A DNA stretch of 64,000 bases, from contig NC_029516.1 of assembly GCF_001577835.2 (NCBI RefSeq), positions 55,468,802 through 55,532,801 on the forward strand. The letters run 5' to 3'. Shown here piece after piece: positions 1-12,800 of the stretch (the stretch's first letter is position 1; every line of letters begins with the position of its first letter). The DNA comes from Coturnix japonica. Lineage: Eukaryota; Chordata; Aves; Galliformes; Phasianidae. A program made the translations under genes and the position numbers. Below the pieces are notes generated by a model that was given only the letters and a program-made list of their open reading frames with translations, had not been told where the DNA came from and ran no database searches.

Positions 1-50
1 ATGGCCCTTAAAGTCCCTTCCAACTCTAAGGATACTTTGATTCTGTGGTA
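1..50 (+). repeat. CR1 LINE 3' end
   Basis: The CR1 3' terminus 'ggccttaaagtcccttccaac...gattctgtg'; its body lies upstream of the window. Confidence 0.8.
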
Positions 51-734
51 TGTCTGAGAAATTGAGCAGTCAGCGCAGCTTCTTAGGGTAATTGTGAAGA
101 GATAGGTCATGGCAGATTGGGCTTTAAGGTCACTGTGTTGTATTGATTAGCCTTCAAGCTCAAAATTGAGGGGGTTGTGTTATTTTTGTGTGTTTTGTTT
201 TGTTTTTAGCAAAAATTGTGATTACAAAATTAATACAGCAGCTCTGGGATGATAATCTCTAAACTCTTCCACAACATTTTCACTGTTAATAGTAAGCTTG
301 TTCTTTTAACTGAATCTACTGTGTATGTATTTTCCTGGAATGCTTTCTTGTCTTTTCTCTTTACCCTCATGACTGTAGCACATTTTAGAGACAACGAGCA
401 TAGAACACAAAGATGCATGAACTGTCACATCAACACTCCTGGTTTGGGTGCCAGAGGGAAACTGAAACTCTCCGGGTTTGTCAGTAGAGGACTCATTGGT
501 TTTTACCCTTTTTAGCACCCAGCACTTGAGTATTGCTGTCCTGTACTGCTGAGAGACCTGATTTGGGGAACCCCTTACTACCGGTGAGGGTGGAAACTCC
601 TGCACCATAAATGGGACCTGTCATGGCCTAAGGTTCTGTGCAGTGTTGTGAGTGAATTACAAAATGCTGTGATTGGGCTGTAAGAGCTGCATCACTCTCC
701 TCTTTTTTCCTTTCCTCTTCCCATCAATGTGCAG

Positions 735-862
735 GAAGTCGTATGAGTTTGAAGACTTGCTGCAGTCGTCATCGGAGAACGGAAGGGTGGATTGGTACGC
801 ACAGACCAAGCTGGCCCTCACACGCACTTTATCGGAGGAGAACGTCTACGAAGACATACTGG
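735..862 (+). CDS. DENND2A: DENND2A coding exon a (first in window)
   Basis: Acceptor ...tgtgcag before 735; donor GTAGGA at 863. Encodes [14 protein letters not shown]...[10 protein letters not shown], residues 1-42, in the linker before the DENN module. It enters with one base completing a codon and leaves with one base. Confidence 0.93.
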
Positions 863-3800
863 GTAGGAGCTTTGGCCAGGGAGGGATTTGACTGCAAGCA
901 CTGAATAACGCAGTGTACTTGTGGTCAACAGCCCCGCGCTGGTGGTGCTGATTGAAGTTTGTTTGTTATCCACATGCAAAACAGATTTACGCAGATCATA
1001 GTTTAAACAATTTATTGGCATAAGAAAAATGGACCAAATATTTCAAAATTCATCAGCTTCAAAGATGAACCTGAGGCATGTGGGGACCAGCTTTTAGTTT
1101 TTGCTGGCGTCCGTTCTCTGACTTCCTTGCATCCCGTGGACAAGCTCTCACACCTCTTGTCTGTGCATCACTGTGAGTTCGTCACCGATGAACATCTGGC
1201 TCGTTCAATGGTAGATCACTGAGCACAGGACATAGAATGGAAGCATCCCTCTTGAAAAAGCCTTTGTAAGTTTTTGTAGCTGCAGGCTGGGTTGTGTAAG
1301 GCTCTTGGCTGAGTTTAGCAGAGTAAGAAGAGAGTGGCTGCATCAGCTCTGACCATGCAGCTGTTACCTACAGAGTTGGTCTGTGCTGTTCACCAGGGGA
1401 GACAGCTGCACTTTTGCAGGAGCAATCAGGGCATTTTTTTTTTGATATGAATAAAATCTCATCGTATCTCCAAAAGGAATGCTGTTCCTTTGGGACTGTT
1501 TGCAGAAAGGGTGATGCCAAATGGACAAACTCTTAAGCTAAGTGGCCATTTGTCTTTATCTTCCCCCTATTTGAGGGCCAGAGATCCAGGGGATGTCTGA
1601 ACAGCTGGTATTTTTTCTCATGTGTGTGTTTTGGGGCATGGTGGGAGGCCTCAGAAATCACTATGTAGCTGTCACCTTGTCAGCTGGAATAACAAGGATA
1701 GCGTTACAGAGTGGCTGTGTACGCAAATCCATCTGTCCATCCAAACACAAGCACACCCATGTGTCCTGAGCTTGCAAAGAACTTGAATACCTGGCTGAAA
1801 TTTGTCTCCCCTCAAGGTCTTAGTTGCAAAGATTAGAAGAAAACAAAGCTATAGACAGTTGTCAGCTAATGGGGCATGTTTTATTTTGCTTTGGTTTTGT
1901 TTGTTTTATTGCTGCACATTTATGCTTTGCCCAAAGTCAGTGATCTTTAATTGGTTCCTGCAGTCCTGGTTGGTCTTACCATGGGAGCTTGGGAAAAGAG
2001 ATGGACAGGGCAACTCCAAAGAAGCCAGTTTTGTTCTTCACAGGACCACGGTTGGGCACAGTCCATAGAATATAAATGTGTGAAAACCACACCAATGGAG
2101 AAGTGATGGGGACTGCTGGTAGCACAGAGAGGTGGTGGATGCCCTCTCCTTGGAAACAGTCAAGGTCAGGCTAGACAGGGCTCTGAGGATCCTGACCTAG
2201 CTGTAGGTATCCCTGTTCATTGCAGGAGATTTGAACTAGATGGCCTTTAAAGATCCCTTCCAACTCAAATGATTGTATGATTCTGTGATAGCAGTGTGTG
2301 TCCACAGGGCGTGAAAGCACACATGCACAACCCATAGACATGTGCATGACCTGGGGAGTGTTCAGCTGCTGGTGGGAGATCTGTTGCCCTTTCCAGCAAG
2401 TCACACAGATTCCTTTCATACACATCTTTTTACCTGTTTGCCATTGTTTACATGGAATACTGGAAGTTGTACTGGGCAGATGGATATCACGGTTTACATA
2501 TAAAAAAGAGGCAAAACTGGACATCCTGGCAAGCAGTTTGAGGATGGGGTTGGCAACAGAACACAACCTCATTCCACCCAGTATGTGACTGCTGAAATGC
2601 ATTCTCAGCTGCGAAGTGTGCAATTGGATTTAGAAGGTGGAACCACTTCCAGGGATTGGAGCATTTTTGCTGAGAAAAATGTTAGCACAGACTTACTTGG
2701 CTAGCATCACACAGGTTTACCTTTTCCTTCTTGGTGAGTTCAGGTCCACCACTACAGCGTGATTATCCCTAAGCAACAGGCAAAAGTCAGTGTTGAAAAG
2801 ACTTGGGTTTTCAGCACTGCTGAAGACTGGGGCTTAAGAAGCTCATTATATTTAGTCTTGGGTATTTAAAACTCAAACTGGTCACTTACCTCAAGAAAGG
2901 GACACCTCTGGGTGGTCATTCAAGCTTCAGTTTTTGAGAGGCTCTCAAATAAGAGTGGACCAAATCTTATACCAGATGGCCTTTTTATTCCCTCCTTTTT
3001 TTCTCTCTTCAGGGAGAGAGCATCCTGGCTTTGGATGGCCTGAATTAGGTGATTCCTTCCCTCTTTCTAAAGTGAGGCCTGCGGGAACTGAGGCATCCGT
3101 GAATGGCAAATGTGTTCAAAAGCCTACATGGTGTGCCAAGCATCCGTGCTGCGGCAGTCAGCCCAAGAACAGTGCTGGCTCCATTTAAATGATGACCAGA
3201 GGTCTCTCTTAATGTGGGGTTCAAATGGACTCTTATGCTAGATTTTGGCTCACAGTTTCATTCAGAAATAATTTTAAGCAGAAAACTGGAAAGATGGAAA
3301 TATAATTATGGACCACTGTGCATGAGAAACTCAGCTTCTCTGAAGAGAAGGAAATGAACTTGAGGACTTGCTGCATCTTTTCCATCTGTAGTTTCTGTGA
3401 TATATTCCTATGGCTGAATACATCAGTGTCAGGGTTTGGACACTGTCCAGAGAGCAGCTGGACTTCTGGGGCTATGGAGAGAATGAAGCAATGGCAGGAA
3501 TGCTTGAGAACAGGTCTTTATGTCTGATGTGGGAGGTGGGAGAAGTCCAGCAGATCCCCAAACAGATTTTTATGGCAAACCTCAAGGATTTTCTGCACTT
3601 ACAGTCTCTTGTTTGTGGCTTTTTACTGCAGACCCACCATCTAAGGAAAACCCTTATGAAGACATTGAGACCAACAGCCGCTGTTTGGGGAAGAAATGCG
3701 TCCTGACCTTTCCAGCATCCCCCACCTCTTCAGTACCTGGGACTCCCACTAAGGTACTTTGTTTCAGGTGGCCTCTTCTCCTGCTCCAGAGGTCTGGGTG

Positions 3801-6800
3801 AAATCCTGTTTCTGTGTGGAATGGTGGAGTTTTGCCCCTCACTTTTATAATGCTAGGATTTGCTGCCTTTTTGTCTTTATCACTGATAAGAGTATGATGT
3901 AATAGTAAAGGTTGTGTTTCCCTTTAGCAAAGTAAAAACAACATTCCTTTACACAAATGTTTTCTTGGCTTTCATATTTTTTCACACCTGGGCTCCTTCC
4001 CCTGGTACTTTGCGTCTGCCGTGCACTAAGGAGCAATTGGCCTGAAAATGACCGAATTATTTGGTGTCACACTGGAATTTTACACAGCTGCAGTCTGAGA
4101 CTGATGTGATAAAAGGATGGAAAGAAATCCTCAATCCAGTTTGTATACAAACGTGTGTTCCCAGAAACATTTTTCTGTGTTGCTGTCCTCTGAGCAATTT
4201 TTGCAACTGTACAGCTAGAAAAGAGCAGCTTGTGAACTTTATCCAGTTCATGTGTGCAAAGAGCACTGCAAAGAGAGCTCGTTACTTCAGCTCCTCACCT
4301 CTGGGAACCTGCCTCCAGATCCTTAATGAATTCCAAATGACAATGAACTATCCTTTCCTTATGACAGATGAGTTCAAGAGCAACAGATACAAAATGGGAA
4401 TCCAGAAATGGGTGTGTTTATGTCCAGAAATGGGCATGTTCTTGTCATGAGGTTGTTTGGGTTTGGGAATTATCTCTGAATCCATAGAAAAATCCCAATA
4501 CATTTTCTAGTGAGTGTTCTACCTCACTGGCAGAAGGGCTACATTGGCAGGGATGGGAGTGAAAACATCCTGCTGTGTCTTTACCTTATACCTGTACTGG
4601 GACAAAAGCTCAGTATTAAATTTGTTCCAGATACTAAACAATGAGAGAAGAATTTACTGCAGGAAAGCTCCTCCTTCTCTCCTTTATAGAGGGTGTTTTA
4701 GTGCTTGGGTAATCAAGCCCTGTGGTTGTCTTGGCTCTGTATCTGTGGACAGTATGAGTCTGTTCATGCTGATGCCAAGATACCTCTGCAGACCTTTCCT
4801 TTGGGATGCCTCTTTGGATCTCTGCTTGATGGGATGAGTTGCTGGTAACTAATGCAATGCCAGACCTGGGCTTAGGGAACCTATCCTAGAAGGATGTCCC
4901 TACTAGCAGCACAGCTTACGGACGGATGCCACTTTCCTCCTTGGCAGTGAAACCAAATGAAGAGACAAAGCGTTAGTGTGCACATCATGCTCAGAGCTCA
5001 TGGAGGCCAGCCCTGAGCTGGTTTGAGTGCTTCCTATTCCCTATTTAGACTGTCTAAGCCTGGAACAGAAGGGGCAGTGTGATGGCAGAAATCATGTTGG
5101 CAGCAACTGGGTTCAGTGTGGGTAGTAGGGAACTAACCCTTCAGTCCTGACTGGAGGCTTTTCCCGTGCTCTCCAAGTTGCCGCTATTATTAGGGCTGTT
5201 AGCCAACATTTTGAGAAGTCTGACGTGCAGCATTTCTGGACGTGCTCCTCTTTTCCAACCAGCTTAACCAGCAACTGAAGTTTTCCTTGATAACTTAATG
5301 CTTTCAAATGAAAATTGTCCTGCAGTTATGAATCCATTCTCGTTGTTACTAGTTATGTCTAGAGCAACATGAGTCTGTATGCGAGTGTTGGAATGAAGTT
5401 ATTTTCTGTCAGATGACTTTGCAATCACTTACGGACCTATTTCCCACCCATACTGTGTAAGCAGCACTGCAGTATTACTCAGGAACGTCTTTCACCTAAA
5501 AGTGGATCCCAGCAGGACAGTTACTGAAGAACTGAATGGAAGTAATTATGTTGCACTGTGATGCTTTGACATCCCAAAGCTGTGATTTGCATCAGTCACA
5601 GCAGAAGTATTGCTGCTCTCCTGGCAACGATCTGGCTTGCAACTGCAGTATGAATCACACTGGAGAGCGTGCCCAGGATGGAGTCTGGACAGATTTCAGT
5701 AGTGGTTTATATCACTAGTGCAGGATGAGATTGCTCAGTGCAAAGATTCTTCCAAGAGTCATTTTAATGTGTGACTTCTCTGTGGGCAGTATGCCTTCTT
5801 GTGAGCCTTCTGCAAGCCATTCAGAGGCACCTGAGCTGGCCTGAGTGATTGTGTCAGGCTGTCTAGTGTGTCTGCTGGGTGTGTCTGCTGGAGTAGACAG
5901 ACCGTTGTGCTACCTCAGACAGTGCTGGACTGACTTGATGACAATAAGCTTAGATACCTCTCACATTCACTTCCCAGTGCCATGGAGAGTTACCCTTTGG
6001 TATATACAATGCTTGGAAAAAGCATGACTCAGTCTTACCATAACCACTGGGTGTAGAAGAAAAACAAAAGTTCTTACTGATCATTCTTTGTTGTGAGAAG
6101 TAGTTTGTCCTCCTTTATCTGGAGCTGAACTTTCTGCTTTTCTGTGCTGCTTTTGGTCAGGGACATGAACTTCAGTCTGGTGCTGGAATATCTGTTGTTA
6201 TGCTCCCACTGAACTTGCTACTGGGATTAGGGGGAAACCAGTTTTCCTGATTGTCCATCAGGAATTTTCTTGCAGTGTCCTCTGAAATATTTAATTCTCG
6301 CTCCTGACAGAGACAGAATATTATACGCTGGCCATGCTTTTCATCTGGCCTCACTGCTCCTCTTCCTCCTGACCACCTGCTCCTTAGCCCATGTGCTCAT
6401 GGCTGTCTGGTTGGTTACCGGCCTGTGGATTGCACACTAGAGTAAGGCATCTTGACCGGCCCTTGAGATGGTGTTATGCTCTGGAATGAACATGGGATGG
6501 TTAAATTGCTGTCCTGATAATCGTGGCCTAGCCTAGCAGCTGGGCAAGTTCCTTGTGTGTGCATTCTCAGAAATCAGGCTATTTTGCCAACTGAGTGGTG
6601 TGGACTCCATGCTGGATGTGACAGTGTTACCGATGAAGCAAAGGTACATGAAGTGCTTCATTCATTCATTCCTTCTCTTCCACTTCCAGTTGCTTTCCAA
6701 GCCCACTTTTTTTCGACAAAACTCAGAGCGGCGGAGTTTCAAACTGCCAGACATACGGAAACTGAGCCGTGATGGAACTGGGTCACCATCCAAAATCAGC

Positions 6801-9800
6801 CCTCCCTCAACTCCCAGCAGTCCAGATGACACCTTCTTCTCCTTGGGAGACCCTCAGAACGGGAAGAGGAGAAGGAAGATTCCCAAGGTAAATCTTGGTC
6901 TTTCTCTTTTTCGCTAGCTTCTTCCAGGCTGGAATGCAAGTCTTGGAGGGCAAGTTCAGAAGTGAGATTTACTTTGTTGGTGGCAAGACCAACCTGAGGC
7001 TTGAGCTGGGCAGCTGGATGGAGCAACAATTCTACAGCAGATTATCCTGCCTCGTGTTTAAAAATTTGGATCAATCACTTAACCGGGCATGTGTGGATCA
7101 ACAGATATCTTTTTAACTCAGAGCATAAGGATGTTTGCTGTCATCCTGCTATGCCAATAAAATTGTGCTGTTCCTGTACCAGACAGAGCATGGTTACTCT
7201 GTAAATTACTGTGTAAGGTAAATGCTGGTAACCACTGATTCTGGGCCATCCAGTGAAGTGTTACAGTACTGGGAAGTGAAACACTTTTCTTGAAATTCTA
7301 GCATTCTTTCTTGCCTGGAGAGGAAAATAACCCTTTTTTTTTGTTGTTGTTGTTGTTTGTGTTTTTGATGAGCAGCTTGTATTGAAAATCAATGCCATTT
7401 ATGAGGCACGGAGGGGGAAGAAACGTGTCAAGAGACTATCGCAGTCTACAGAGAGCAATTCAGGAAAAGGTAAAGGAACCTTGAATCTTGGCATATTTAA
7501 GACTTTTTGAGAACTTGCCGCAGAGTTTAGGCTGTCTTGATGTCTCATGTGATGTTTTTTTAATGCTTTTTCCAGTTTGGCCTGACACTGTGTTGGGGAT
7601 TCCACCCCTTCTTTTGGAAAGATAAAGATTGTTCTGCTGCCCAGGGGCCTTTCATGACAAGGCACTTTTTTGTCTTCTTTTGCTTCGTTTTCTTTTTGTG
7701 GTGTTACATGATAACCTCCCAGGTCGCACCAGAAATGTTTCTACTTCTTGATGTTTATTTCTGAAGCTGGCAGTAAGCTTTGGAGAAGGATTTTCTGTCC
7801 AGAGAGTCTTGATTTGTTGAGTTCAAAATATTTTGCGGGAATGTGTCACTTTAATGAACTGTCCAATAGAAGATAGTGGATTTTGAAGCAATTCCGCTTT
7901 CTTCAACAATAAGTAAATAGACTCAGTTGGGAATCAGGATTTCTAGACTCTGGGCCATAGAACCATCTCCATTTTCTCAAGACTGAGATTTTCAGCCTCT
8001 CACTGTCAATCAGCAGCTCACCACCATGTTCAGGTACTCCAAAGCAATTATTTTTAAACACCTGATCTCTGCAAAGCCTTAAATGACATCGTTCCAACAC
8101 AGTATTTTTTTTCTAAAACACCCCAATTTCCAGTGAAAGGCGGCCTGCAGCTTTGCTTCTTTCACACAACTACTTGTTACTGCTTATCCCCTTCTATTTA
8201 TAAACTAGGTGAGTGTGTGTGCTTATATGAACCTCCAGGGGAAGCATCCCAGACTGGTCTTTCCATTTTTTATACTCTTCTCTGAAGCACCGACACAAAG
8301 AGGCTGTTGGACAGTATAGGCCTCGAGTCTCATTCATTCTGGCAGTTGTTGGGTGTTTTGTTTGTTTCTACCCTTTATCCCACATGCTACTTCATATTAA
8401 TCAGTGTTTTGCCCTTGTGTGTGTCATGCTTATACAAATATGAGTGGAAAGACTTTTCTGCCATTTGATTCTTTATGCAGCTCTAATGGCTGTGCAAAGT
8501 GGATTTTGTTGCTTTTTTTTTTTTTTTGTTCCCCGAATGAATGAATGGGAATATACTGAGTGTGTGTTAAGCATGGCTATGTGCATCCCTGAAAAGTTAG
8601 AGGCCCTTGAGATGTGTACTGTCTTCCCCCTGAGGTTGTTAGGTCTAGCTTTCTCATGTCAGTGATAGGAAATGCACTGTTATAAATAGGTTTTACTTAC
8701 TTTGTCTTCCCTTTTCTTATATTCTAGTTACAGATGAAAATAGTGAATCAGACAGTGATACTGAAGAGAAGCTGAGAGGTAAGGCAAATGTATGAAGAGA
8801 ACAAATGGCTCCTGATAAGCTCTCTGCATTCTTGGGCCAAGATCTTTCCTCTGTGTTCTGGCTTTGGAGAAAGCTTCTTTCCACTCAGAACACAGTGAGA
8901 GAACAAAGATCTCAAAACTGCTGGAGAAAACACAAGGCTGAAGGGCTATAGGAGTCCAGAATGAACATCTGTTCTAATTCATTTCAAAGCTCTTCAAACT
9001 GCTGTAGGAGATGGTTTATATGCTGTGGAAATAAAACAAGGTTTTTCAAAGTGCATGGGCACCAGTGTGCAAACAAGGTGACAGAGGCAGTATGGCAGTG
9101 GGACAGGGTGTTCAATAATCCCACTAAAAACTGATTAAGGGAGAAAACCCACTGGCCAGACTGGCTAGCTAGGAAAATGGTATTGCACTACGTCATTTAT
9201 TGCTATAACTAAACTCTTCTGTATTGGCTAAATTGGGGTTAAGTGCTGCATTCCTTGTTTCGCTGCTGTAGTGCCTGTATATTGTATACTGGTCTCTGTA
9301 ATGCTTTTGAATCTTCTTGTAATATAATTAGCCTTGTGACGTGCTGGTAGCATTACATTCTCTTGGGAATTTATAAAGCAACTTAAAAATCTTGATGGAG
9401 TAGGAATGCAAAATTGAATTTCATTCAGGATCCAAAGTTTCCTGATTTACATGCACACCTAATTGAGGTAACAGGTCAGTTCTTAAGCTGAAAAGAGGGA
9501 TAAGCAGCAGTTCCCACTGTGTCAGCCGTAGTGTCTTGTGCTTAGGAGTGCTCATCCATTCCTTCTTTCAGTTTGTTAGAACAGAAACCTCAGTCTGAGA
9601 GGGCTGGGCTTGGCTGTGATCACCACTTCTTTCCTTTCAATTTCGTAGGCTGTGCTTAACAGACCAAACACACCAGCCAGTTACCACCACTTAGTAAGTC
9701 CCTGTACGTCATCTGAGACCCAGTAAATCATCAGGCAGCAGTTGTGAGACTGCACGTCAGAGCCATAAGTACTGATCCTTGGAAAGGAAAAACATTTAAA

Positions 9801-12800
9801 GAGAAGCTCTGCCATGATGACAGAAGTACAATTTCGGTATCTTTAGTAGGTTGCACAGAATATAAACACAGAGCCTAAGTGAGCTTTTCAGAGGCACTCA
9901 GCATGGCTATGGCAGTGCTCGTTTTGAAGTCCCTGGTAAAACAGAGACCACTTCTGAAAGCTTTTGAAGAGTTACAGCCTTAAAGCTAATAGTGTAATAG
10001 CTGACTACAGAAAGGAGTCCGAGCCATCTTTCCAGGCCTATAACTGCCCAGAGACTGTGTCACTCTCTGATTTAAGAGGCACCTCAAGATTGCTTTGAGT
10101 TGTATTGTCTGTAATAGTCCATGAGTGGCACAGCTTTACCAGACAAAAGGTCAAGAGTCTGGACTTAATGTATACCATCTCCTAGGAAGCTTTGTCTCCC
10201 AGGCAGATGTCCTGTGTGTTTAGAGTTTCTGCAGTATCCCTGTGGTTGTTGTTTCTGTCAAAAATGTTGCTTTACCACCCACATTAGCAAAAAGCACATT
10301 TGTGAGGATGTGCTGGAGCCCCTGTTTGTAGTTAATTCTTTCTTTTGTAAGGGCTAAGGGAGACTCGTGGAGATTTAATTTGGATGCAACTGTAAAATGA
10401 AGCAGGGGGATGGTCTTAGGGAATTTCATCTGGTCTCTTCTCAGCAGGCAGCTTTTCATTACTTTCTGTGCTGGAATGTTTATTGTCCCACAGCTCAGAT
10501 GCGTTGCAGTTACAGCTTGCTTGGCTGTTTCTCTTGTTTTCCCATTGTCTTGGGAGAACTTGTAGAAATGTGGTCCTGAGAGATTAGGCAGAGATGAGCC
10601 AGTCCTTTTCATTTGCACTTCTCTTGTTTTTGCTGTTGGCTTGCAGCCCAGCCCATGTTACCAAACCTGGGAGTCCCAAGTACTGCTGAGCAGGGGAGCC
10701 ATAGCTATAGCTGTAGCCTGGCCTGAGTACCGTGCAGGTTGCTACCCACAGTTTTTGTAGAATCATATCATAGAGACATAGAATGGCCTGGCTTGAGAAC
10801 GACCTCAAAGGTCATCTAGTTTCATCCCCACTGCTGTGGGCAGGGTCGCCAACCATCAGACCAGGCTGCCTGGAGCCACATCCAGCCTGGACTTGAATAC
10901 CTCCAGGCTTTCTGTGCAAAGGTGATGTCCCTTCCTCACTAACAAAGCAATTGTGGTGATGTAGTTTTGATTTTAAGTCTCTGCAAAGCACTGGACAAAA
11001 TGACAATCTCTACCCTTTCTTGTCATAGCTCACAGCCAGCGCCTTGTCCATGTGAAATCTCGCCTGAAGCAAACACCACGGTATCAAACCTTGGAACGGG
11101 ACTTGATTGAGTATCAAGAGAGGCAGCTGTTTGAGTACTTCGTTGTGGTGTCACTGCACAAGAAGCAGGCTGGAGCTGCTTACGTCCCTGAGGTTACACA
11201 GCAGTTCCCACTGAAGGTGTGGTGCCTGTCTTGAAGCTCTGGGTAGCGTGTCTTAGAGTGCATGGTGCACCTCACAGCTGGAGAAGCCACAGCATCTCTA
11301 TGTGCCACATGTTGAATCAGTAACCCCTCTGCTGTGGCATTGCTCAGTAGAGGAAGGCAGAGGGGCTGCAGTAACCTCTTGAGAATTGCCATGACATTCC
11401 TTGCTGTTGAAAGATCAGCTGAGTCAGATCTTTTGCTGCTTTTGGCTATGACTTTTATGTAGCTATTACTTTCTCCTCATTTTATTTTTTTTCCTTAGGG
11501 AAGAATGACAGCTGGGAGAAGATCTGTTCTTAAAGGGAAGGCACATCTTTTGCCAGTAGTTTAGCTGAAAATATGGAATGAGAAATAAGAGAAACAGGGA
11601 GCCAATGTGAAAGCGTGTTTGTAAACATAATGTACCCAGAGTTTCCCTAGACTTCAGTTATCTGGTCCCTTGCTGGAAAACGTGTCCCATGTTGGAGTAA
11701 CAGTTGAGCAGGGGCAGGTGCTGCAGACACAGAACTTGGTAGAACTGTGGGTACAGAGTTACTTTAAGATATCTAAAGATTAGGTGAGCCAGAATCACAG
11801 AAATTTTAATATCTTCCAGGCAGAAGCTTAGCCTCTGTCATCACCTCTTCATTTGTCACAGGAAAAATATTTGAAGTCATTCCATCCCCACATGACTAAT
11901 TGGAAACATTCCTTCTCTCTGTTCTCAACCAGCTTGAGCGTTCGTTCAAATTCATGCGCGAGGCAGAAGATCAGCTGAAAGCTATTCCCCAGTTTTGCTT
12001 TCCTGATGCGAAGGACTGGGCCCCCATCCATCAGTTTGCCAGGTATAAGTACTGTACTTTGTATCGTGATTCATGAGAAACGGATTTATGTACTGAGCTA
12101 ATTAAATGTGAGAGCCGTTGTGGTAGAAGGTTTGGCAGAGCCCCGAGAGAGTGTATTGGAAATGCAAAAAGATTTTGGGTTGAATGAATTCATCTCTATG
12201 TCACAGACTTTTCTGTGTGGGTGATGAGTACCTTCTTATTCTGGTTTTTCTTTCTGCAGCGAGACATTCTCATTTGTCCTGACTGGGGAAGATGGAAGCA
12301 GGCGTTTTGGATACTGTAGGAGGCTGCTGGTAATTATCTCTTCTTTTTCTTCTAGCAGAACAGATGCAACATTCTCTGAAGCTGATGTTACTGTCACCCA
12401 TAGTGGAAAGTAGAAAGCTGCTGCTCTTTAAGAGTGGAAAGGGTGGCAGCAGAACAACTTTGTTCTCTTCTGCTCTGCTCTGCTCAGTGCCTAGGTCCCT
12501 CTCTGAATGCCATCCTCCACTCTAGACATAGTGCTTTTGTCTTTTCTTTACACCAGTGCTTAACATTATGATCACTAAACTGAAGACGGAGTTTCTCTCC
12601 CTGAGGTTTAGATATCTAATAAGCAGCTGTCTAGAATAGTACTGATACTGCAGGCTCAGAGTTGTCCCTGTAGAGCAGCTTACCCTGCCTTAGTCACTTA
12701 GGAAGGTTTGGATCATACCATGAATGTGGCCATTTCACCCTTGTTTATAATTTATAGACTACCAGTGTTTAGAGCCAGACTTAAGATACTGTCATCAGCA

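Larger units (their letters stand above)
6888..11028 (+). other. DENND2A introns c-d, d-e and e-f
   Basis: Three introns broken by exons d and e. They contain a (TTG)n tract near 7340-7357, a poly(T) run near 8513-8527 and one antisense CR1 3' fragment (10760-10925). Nothing else is recognised. Confidence 0.65.
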
